A stretch of DNA of 11,786 bases from positions 1 to 11,786 of the forward strand of contig CAAEDZ010000084.1 of NCBI GenBank assembly GCA_900754775.1, read 5' to 3'. Shown here piece by piece: positions 7,189-11,786 of this stretch (position 1 is its first letter; each line of letters opens with the position of its first letter). The position numbers and the translations under genes are program-made. Below the pieces are notes generated by a model. The model worked only from the letters and a program-made list of their open reading frames with translations. It was not told the DNA's origin and did no database searches. Source of the DNA: Clostridia bacterium (GTDB lineage Bacteria; Bacillota_A; Clostridia; Christensenellales; Aristaeellaceae).

Positions 7189-7530
7189 ATGAGCGATCAC
7201 GACGGGCTGGGCCCGGAGGGCAGCTATTTTGAACATAAGGCGCGCAGGGAGGAAGAGGCCCGCAGGGCCAGGGGGGACGCGATGTTCCCGGTGTGGATCA
7301 CGGTTTTGTACCTGGTGCTGGGCTTTGTGTTCGGGCTGTGGCATCCGGGGTGGCTGGTGTTTCTGACGGTGCCGATCCACTATATGCACTTCGACTCCCA
7401 GTGGGAGCGGCTGACCAATCCCGTGACGGTCACGCTGATCTATCTGGTGCTGGGCTTCTTCTTCGGGCTGTGGCATCCGGGGTGGCTGGTGTTTCTGGCC
7501 ATCCCGCTGGGCGAGATGTACAAATCCTGA
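7189..7530 (+). CDS. Small membrane protein with a duplicated hydrophobic GLWHPGW segment
   Basis: A 113-residue protein of unknown function. Residues 1-31 are charged and soluble, rich in Arg and Glu (HKARREEEARRAR). Two hydrophobic segments follow with nearly the same sequence: residues 41-63 and 85-107, both YLVLGF.FGLWHPGWLVFL..P with differences at only a few positions, separated by a short polar stretch (HFDSQWERLTNP). Each segment could span the membrane once or form a re-entrant hairpin kinked at the HPGW. The DNA is also nearly identical between the copies, so the gene grew by an internal tandem duplication. ATG 7189 has AAGGAGG at 7175-7181. It faces the large secreted-protein gene across a shared terminator. 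I recall similar WHPGW segments at the C-terminus of some Firmicutes membrane proteins and regulators, but cannot assign a function. Confidence 0.85.
   Translation: MSDHDGLGPEGSYFEHKARREEEARRARGDAMFPVWITVLYLVLGFVFGLWHPGWLVFLTVPIHYMHFDSQWERLTNPVTVTLIYLVLGFFFGLWHPGWLVFLAIPLGEMYKS
7312..7365 (+). repeat. Internal direct repeat, copy 1, in the small membrane protein gene
   Basis: This 54-bp unit matches 7444-7497 at 51 of 54 positions, including an identical 36-bp run (7330-7365). The offset is 132 bp, or 44 codons, which keeps the frame. Confidence 0.95.
7444..7497 (+). repeat. Internal direct repeat, copy 2, in the small membrane protein gene
   Basis: Second copy of the 54-bp unit at 7312-7365. 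The three mismatches cluster at the codons for the residues after LVLGF, so copy 2 reads FF where copy 1 reads VF. Confidence 0.95.
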
Positions 7531-7532
7531 CA

Positions 7533-7587
7533 AAGCGGCGCGCGGCCGCGTTCCCGATAGCAGGAACGCGGCCGCGCCGCTTTTTTT
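7533..7587. terminator. Shared GC-rich terminator between convergent genes
   Basis: Arms 7533-7554 and 7563-7582 pair over about 20 bp with a two-base bulge and an eight-base loop (CGATAGCA). On the plus strand it ends in seven T residues (7581-7587), a strong terminator for the small membrane protein gene. On the minus strand the stem is followed by only TTTG, so termination of the secreted-protein gene is probably weaker. The TAA stop of that gene (7586-7588) overlaps the T run. Confidence 0.9.
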
Positions 7588-10500
7588 ACTTTGTGTTGGA
7601 GAGGGTCCAGTCCCGCGTGGGCGGGGCCGTGATGGCGGAAGGGAGGGACTCGCCCTCCCTTAGAAGATACCCCAGATCAAAATTGACGTTCAGGCTGCCG
7701 CTTTCCACCTCGAAGGGATCGCTGTGCGCCTCGGTCCCGTCCCCGCCGACAAGGCAGCTGGAGATGATGCGAAGCGATTCTACCTGCCTGGTGGGGGTCA
7801 GCTCGGGATAGGCCTTCGCCACCAGCGTGTAGGCGCCGGGGTACACGTCGGTGAAGAGGTAGTAGCCGTAGGCGTCGGTCACGGTTTCGTAGACGGCCTC
7901 GCCGTCCTGCAAAAGCTGCACCGTGATGCCCGGAATGCCCGGCTCGCCCTCGTCCACCAGGCCGTTGCCGTTTTCGTCCAGCCAGGCCAGGTCGCCCACG
8001 CGCGCGGGCTTGATGTAGATCACGTCCATGTCCAGCCGGTGCTGGGCCATGTGCAGGTAGAACAGCTCGCTCGTGCCCGCCCCTTCGCCCGACGCCGTCA
8101 CCGCGGACGCGCCGCTTTCATAGTTGGGATCGTCGGGCCGGACGAAGATGGTGCCGCTGGGCAGCCCCGCCTCCAGATAGTAGTCGTCGGGCCACAGGCC
8201 GTCGAAGCGGTAGCGGCCGCTGTCGTCGGTCAGCACGGTCATGAGGGGGCTGAGCTCCCCGCCCTTGTAGAGGCTCACCGTCACGCCGGCAAGCGGCGTG
8301 CGCGCGCCGTTTTCATCCAGATACAGGCGGCCGGCCACGCTGGTGGTGGACACAAGGCCCGTGGTCAGGCCGTCCACGTCCTCGCCCGCTTCGACGGTCA
8401 CGCCGGTCTGCGTCATCCGAAGGCCGTTTGCCACAAAGGTGGAGGCGCTGTCCGCCGCGGGGGAGGACTGGTCCGGCAGCGTCAGGCGCACGGTGTAGGC
8501 GCCCGGACGCACGTTGTCAAAGCGGAAGCCCTGATCGGTGGAGGCCGTGCGCTTGACCACGGCGCCGCCCCGCTCGTCCACCAGCTCAAGGCTCACGCCG
8601 GACATGAGCAGCTCGCCCTCGCCGCGGGCGCCGTCCTCGTTTTCGTCCAGCCAGATCACGCCGGAGATGCTGCCCGGCTTCACCGCGCCGATGGCCTTGT
8701 CGGTTCGGTCGGTGAGCGTCTGCCAGGCGCACACGAGCGACTGCTCGCCCAGCGTGCCGAAGGCCAGCCCCTCCAGCGGGCAGCTGAAGATGTAGCCCTC
8801 CGGCAGCGCGACGGTGAGCGTGTAGCCCGCCGGGCGCAGCCCCTCCAGATCAAAGGCGCCGTCCGCGCCGGTCACGGCCTGCGCGGCCTCGATGCCCGTG
8901 CGGTCGGGCGTGAGGGTCACGGCCGCGCCGGCGAGGGCCTTCTCGCCCTCGTCCCACTGGCCGTTGGCGTTGAGGTCCTCAAAGACCGCGCCGCTGAAAT
9001 TGCCCAGCGTCACCGCGCCCGCCACGGGCAAGGCGAGGGCCTCGCCCATCACGACCTCGAAGGGGCCGTAGACGGTGTCGGGCCCGTCGTGGGCCACGGT
9101 GTTGCCGCCCTCGGCCACCTTTGCCATCTCGCGGTGCTCCCCGAGCAGGTAGTGCAAAGTGTAGCGGCCCGGCATCACGCCGTCGAAGAAGTAGGTCCCG
9201 TCCTCGGCGGGGGTCTGGGTCAGGTCGATCTCGCCGTCCTCGGACACAAGGCGCACCTCGGCGCCCAGCATGCCGATCTCGTTTTCGTCCCGCAGGCCGT
9301 TGTCGTTGACGTCGTGGAAGAACACGCCGCCGACCGTGGAGGCGGGCAGCATGCCGGCGTTGACCCCGGTGAGGGCCTCGCCCATGGCGATGTCCATTTC
9401 GGCGGTCACGCCCATCTCGCCCGCCAGCGCGGTCACGTGGCTGCCGCCCTCCTCGGCGGGGCGCAGGCGCGTGAAGCCGTAGCCCGCCTTGCGCTGCACC
9501 TCAACGGTGTAGACGCCGGGCATGAGGCCGGTGAGGGTGTATTCGCCCCTGCTGTTGGTGGTGGCGTCGGCGACGGACTGGCCGGAGGCGTCCACGGCAT
9601 AGACCCGGATGCCGGAGAGGCGCTTGTCCTCCTCGCCCAGCACGCCGTCGTAGCCCGCGTCCTCAAACACCACGCCGCTGACGGACGCGATGCGCGCCAC
9701 GCCCACCAGCGCGGTGGTTTCGCCGCCGCTGTCCAGCGTGAGGCCGCCGATGGTGAACTCCCGCCGCGTGGACCGCTGTTCAAAGCGGTTGACCTCGGAT
9801 GCGGCGCCCTCGGCGGTCACGGAGAAGATGGAGCCGTCGTCCGGCAAAATGGCGCGCAGCTGGTAGTCGCCGCCGCGCAGGCCCTCCAGGCGGAAGGCGC
9901 CGTCCTCGCCGGTTTCGGTCTTGCCCTGGGATTCGGAGCCGCTCCCGCGCAGGGCCTCCACCGTCACCCCGGCATAGCCCGGCTCGCCCTCGTCCAGGCG
10001 GCCGTTGCAGTTCAAATCCAGAAACGCCACGCCGCTGATGACGCCGTTTTCCACCACGCCGATGTTCTTGTCCATCACGCGCGCGGCGTCGCGCACGGGA
10101 AACTCGCGGGTGATGTTGGAGCCGGTGAAGATGCTGCGCAAATCCCCGCCGGTCTGCGAATAGCGGGCATAGAGCATGCCCTCGGGCAAAGTGGCGGAAA
10201 TGGTGTACATGTCGTCGGGCAGGAAGTCGAAGAGGTACTCGCCGGTTTCATCGGTGGTGATTTCGCGCACCGTGCCCGTGCGGTTGCCCTCGATGCGCAC
10301 GGTCACGCCCGCCGCGCCGGGGTCGCCGTCGCCCATGATGCCGTCGTTGTCCATGTCCTCAAACACCCTGCCGCCCAGCGCGCCCACGGGGGCCACGGCC
10401 AGGGTGAGGGCCTCTTCCTCGCCGGTGGCGAAGGAAACGTCCAGATCGACGGTGCGGCTCTGCACGCTCCCGTCGGATATCCCATAGCCCGCGGGCAGGG

Positions 10501-11128
10501 TCACGCGGACGGTGTAGCGGCCGGCGCGCGCGTAGAGCGCCGCCTTTCCGTCGCTGTCGGTGGAGGTGGAATCCAGCGGCGTTTCTCCCTCCAGCAGCGT
10601 CACCTCGATGCCGGGCACCCCGCGGTCGTAGTCGCCGCGCTTGCCGTCGCCGTTGCTGTCCTGAAAAACGGTCAGCGCCAGCCGGGCGGAGGGCGCCAGG
10701 CCCACGTCGCCGCCGGATACGGATTTCCCCTCCTCCAGCGTCACCGCATCGCCCACGACGGCGCCGGCCTCCGACGCCATCGAAGTGCCCACGCTCACGG
10801 CGTAGAGCTCCTGCCCGCTGAGCGTGCAGATCACGCGGTATTCGCCCGCCGAAAGGCCCGTGAAGGCATACTTGCCGTACAGATCGGTCTCGGTGCGCGC
10901 CGCCTCCGTCCACGCGCCGCCGTCGCGCAGCTCCAGCCGGACGGGCACGCCCGTGATGAGCTGCTCGCTTTCGTCATGGACAAGGTTTTCATTGGCGTCC
11001 ACATAGGCGCAGCCCGACACCTCGCCGCCCGCCGCGCGGGCCGTGGGCGCCAGGCAGATCAGCGCGCAGACCGCCGCCGTGGCGCAGACGGTCAGAAGCC
11101 AACGTAGGTTCATCTTCAACGATTTCAT
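7586..11128 (-). CDS. Large secreted protein of ten SdrD B-like domains, no wall anchor visible
   Basis: An 1180-residue exported protein, probably extracellular and adhesive or structural. A signal peptide is clear: basic MKSLKMNLR, a hydrophobic core, and a likely cut after the A-R-A at residues 30-32. The rest is ten tandem prealbumin-like domains of about 110 residues starting near 36, 149, 250, 363, 482, 598, 711, 820, 930 and 1042. Most have an Asp-rich loop of the form DxNxDGxxDEGE (for example 371-382, 606-617, 718-729, 1051-1062), as in calcium-binding SdrD B domains, and a closing G.Y.F.GL.PG.YTV motif. Unit 9 lacks most of the loop. The C-terminus (TRDWTLSNTK) has no LPXTG motif, membrane helix or positive tail. 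ATG 11128 is chosen from GGAGG at 11137-11141 and the promoter just upstream; the longer frame to 11707 is antisense to the degV gene. The ligand or partner is unknown. Confidence 0.93.
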   Translation of the reverse strand: MKSLKMNLRWLLTVCATAAVCALICLAPTARAAGGEVSGCAYVDANENLVHDESEQLITGVPVRLELRDGGAWTEAARTETDLYGKYAFTGLSAGEYRVICTLSGQELYAVSVGTSMASEAGAVVGDAVTLEEGKSVSGGDVGLAPSARLALTVFQDSNGDGKRGDYDRGVPGIEVTLLEGETPLDSTSTDSDGKAALYARAGRYTVRVTLPAGYGISDGSVQSRTVDLDVSFATGEEEALTLAVAPVGALGGRVFEDMDNDGIMGDGDPGAAGVTVRIEGNRTGTVREITTDETGEYLFDFLPDDMYTISATLPEGMLYARYSQTGGDLRSIFTGSNITREFPVRDAARVMDKNIGVVENGVISGVAFLDLNCNGRLDEGEPGYAGVTVEALRGSGSESQGKTETGEDGAFRLEGLRGGDYQLRAILPDDGSIFSVTAEGAASEVNRFEQRSTRREFTIGGLTLDSGGETTALVGVARIASVSGVVFEDAGYDGVLGEEDKRLSGIRVYAVDASGQSVADATTNSRGEYTLTGLMPGVYTVEVQRKAGYGFTRLRPAEEGGSHVTALAGEMGVTAEMDIAMGEALTGVNAGMLPASTVGGVFFHDVNDNGLRDENEIGMLGAEVRLVSEDGEIDLTQTPAEDGTYFFDGVMPGRYTLHYLLGEHREMAKVAEGGNTVAHDGPDTVYGPFEVVMGEALALPVAGAVTLGNFSGAVFEDLNANGQWDEGEKALAGAAVTLTPDRTGIEAAQAVTGADGAFDLEGLRPAGYTLTVALPEGYIFSCPLEGLAFGTLGEQSLVCAWQTLTDRTDKAIGAVKPGSISGVIWLDENEDGARGEGELLMSGVSLELVDERGGAVVKRTASTDQGFRFDNVRPGAYTVRLTLPDQSSPAADSASTFVANGLRMTQTGVTVEAGEDVDGLTTGLVSTTSVAGRLYLDENGARTPLAGVTVSLYKGGELSPLMTVLTDDSGRYRFDGLWPDDYYLEAGLPSGTIFVRPDDPNYESGASAVTASGEGAGTSELFYLHMAQHRLDMDVIYIKPARVGDLAWLDENGNGLVDEGEPGIPGITVQLLQDGEAVYETVTDAYGYYLFTDVYPGAYTLVAKAYPELTPTRQVESLRIISSCLVGGDGTEAHSDPFEVESGSLNVNFDLGYLLREGESLPSAITAPPTRDWTLSNTK

Positions 11129-11136
11129 CGGCGTTG

Positions 11137-11141
11137 CCTCC
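11137..11141 (-). promoter_or_regulatory. Ribosome binding site deciding the start of the ten-domain secreted protein
   Basis: GGAGG lies eight bases before ATG 11128 on the minus strand. The next in-frame upstream ATG (11173) lies within the -10 element, so it cannot be in the main transcript. Confidence 0.85.
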
Positions 11142-11171
11142 AAAATTCGTATGCGTGTATTCCCATCCTCC

Positions 11172-11200
11172 ATAGTAAGGCATTCCCACGGGGTTGTCAA
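11172..11200 (-). promoter_or_regulatory. SigA-type promoter of the ten-domain secreted protein
   Basis: On the minus strand a perfect TTGACA (11195-11200) is followed after 17 bases by TACTAT (11172-11177). It predicts a start near 11165 and a leader of roughly 37 bases. Confidence 0.88.
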
Positions 11201-11264
11201 CGGTGGCGGCCGCGCGCGGGGCGAAGCAAATGTAAAAAAACCTCCGCGCCTCCGCCGGGCGGCG

Positions 11265-11292
11265 TTGACAGCGCGGGCCGGCATGATATAAT
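11265..11292 (+). promoter_or_regulatory. SigA-type promoter of the degV-family gene
   Basis: A perfect TTGACA (11265-11270) is followed after 16 bases by a perfect TATAAT (11287-11292) with TGA immediately before it (extended -10). It diverges from the secreted-protein promoter; about 65 bp separate the two -35 elements. Confidence 0.9.
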
Positions 11293-11321
11293 AGGTATGT
11301 TTTGAGAATGATGACAGAAAA

Positions 11322-11339
11322 GCCGCGGGTTTCCGCGGC
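11322..11339 (+). other. Small hairpin in the leader of the degV-family gene
   Basis: A perfect 7-bp stem (GCCGCGG/CCGCGGC) with a GTTT loop lies in the predicted leader and ends about seven bases before the ribosome binding site. It is flanked by A runs on both sides, not by a plus-strand T tract, so it is not a plus-strand terminator. On the minus strand it is followed by TTTT and could stop antisense transcripts weakly. Confidence 0.4.
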
Positions 11340-11360
11340 AAAACAAGAGGTGAGCGGGAA

Positions 11361-11786
11361 TGGATGCAACGCGTAAAACCGTGATTGTAACGGATTCCTC
11401 CTGTGATTTGAGCGACGAGCAGCTTTCGCGCTACGGCATCCGCATGATTTCGCTGCGCATCGTGTGCCAGAACGCGGAATACCGCGACCGCATCGACATT
11501 CAGGAGGATGAGCTCTACGAGCTTCTGACCCGCGAGCTGCCCAAGACCAGCCTGCCCCTTCCGGAGGACGTGACCTCGCTGTACGAATCGCTGGCGCAGG
11601 AGGGCGTGACGGATGTGATCCACATCTCCATCTCCTCTGGCCTGAGCGGCACGTTCAACATGGTGCGCATGATCACCCAGGATTTTGAGGGCCGCATGCG
11701 CGTGCATATGGTGGATTCGCGCACGCTGTCGATGGGGCTGGGCATGATGGTGCTGGCGGCGGCCCGCGCGCTGGAGGAAGGCGCCA
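11361..11786 (+). CDS. DegV-family fatty-acid-binding protein, cut by the right edge
   Basis: DegV proteins bind one fatty acid, and the related FakB proteins present it to the FakA kinase for phosphorylation before phospholipid synthesis in Firmicutes. The first 142 residues are present; the family is usually about 280-290. Visible motifs are TDSSCDLS at 11-18, KTSLP at 62-66 (the Thr-Ser binding loop), SSGLSGTFN at 92-100 and VDS at 118-120. ATG 11361 has AGAGGTGAG at 11347-11355, five bases upstream, and its own strong promoter. No FakA gene is in the window, so whether it is a true FakB or a diverged DegV cannot be settled here. Confidence 0.95.

Noticed and set aside
7093..7533. Minus-strand open frame with an internal repeat (RHQKHQPPRMPQPE-like)
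   Set aside because: The repeat is the antisense image of the 54-bp duplication in the plus-strand membrane protein gene. The frame also spans the plus-strand promoter region and has no start signal.
7724..11107. Plus-strand open frame of over 1100 codons antisense to the ten-domain protein
   Set aside because: Its translation is rich in His, Ala, Gly and Val with no domain or start signal. It arises from GC-rich third positions of the minus-strand gene, which has a signal peptide, repeats, promoter and ribosome binding site.
11232..11262. Possible minus-strand terminator (GC-rich stretch before a T run) between the divergent promoters
   Set aside because: The GC-rich part does not form a stable stem next to the T run; only a short stem with too small a loop is possible.
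11129..11707. N-terminal extension of the secreted protein
   Set aside because: The extension runs through the gene's own promoter and antisense into the degV gene. The start at 11128 has the ribosome binding site and begins a proper signal peptide.

Overview
The window looks like chromosome of a high-GC member of the Bacillota, most likely class Clostridia. The base composition is clearly GC-rich. Genes carry strong AGGAGG-type ribosome binding sites, promoters are SigA-like (TTGACA/TATAAT), and the housekeeping gene order (rpmE, YqhQ/DUF1385, prmC, prfA, Sua5/YwlC, YwlE-type phosphatase) is a Firmicutes arrangement. No RNA genes, CRISPR arrays or insertion sequences were seen. The species cannot be named from the sequence alone.

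Positions 1-6594 are a tightly packed minus-strand cluster read right to left: a DUF1385 membrane protein, prmC (release-factor glutamine methyltransferase), prfA (release factor 1), a full-length Sua5/YwlC threonylcarbamoyl-AMP synthase, a fusion of a YwlE-like low-molecular-weight phosphatase with a GNAT acetyltransferase, and a beta-CASP metallo-beta-lactamase-fold RNA hydrolase that runs off the left edge. Spacings are 1, 53, 37, -4 and 15 bp, so this reads as one operon. Its common theme is translation and RNA: termination, methylation of the GGQ motif, t6A tRNA modification and RNA processing, with a possible protein-arginine phosphatase alongside.

Positions 6716-7009 hold rpmE (ribosomal protein L31, Zn-ribbon form, GTG start) as its own unit, with a near-consensus promoter and a clean intrinsic terminator.

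Positions 7189-7530 (plus strand) encode a 113-residue membrane protein built from two almost identical copies of one hydrophobic segment. It converges on a 1180-residue secreted protein (7586-11128, minus strand) made of ten SdrD B-like/prealbumin-like domains with calcium-binding-type Asp loops and no recognisable wall anchor. A GC-rich hairpin lies between the two convergent genes. The secreted-protein gene diverges from a degV-family gene (11361 to the right edge) across an intergenic region with two good divergent promoters.

The items most worth a second look are the phosphatase-GNAT fusion, the anchorless ten-domain secreted protein, and the small duplicated-hairpin membrane protein. 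The rest is conserved housekeeping sequence. I see no clear evidence of a wholly new multi-gene system.
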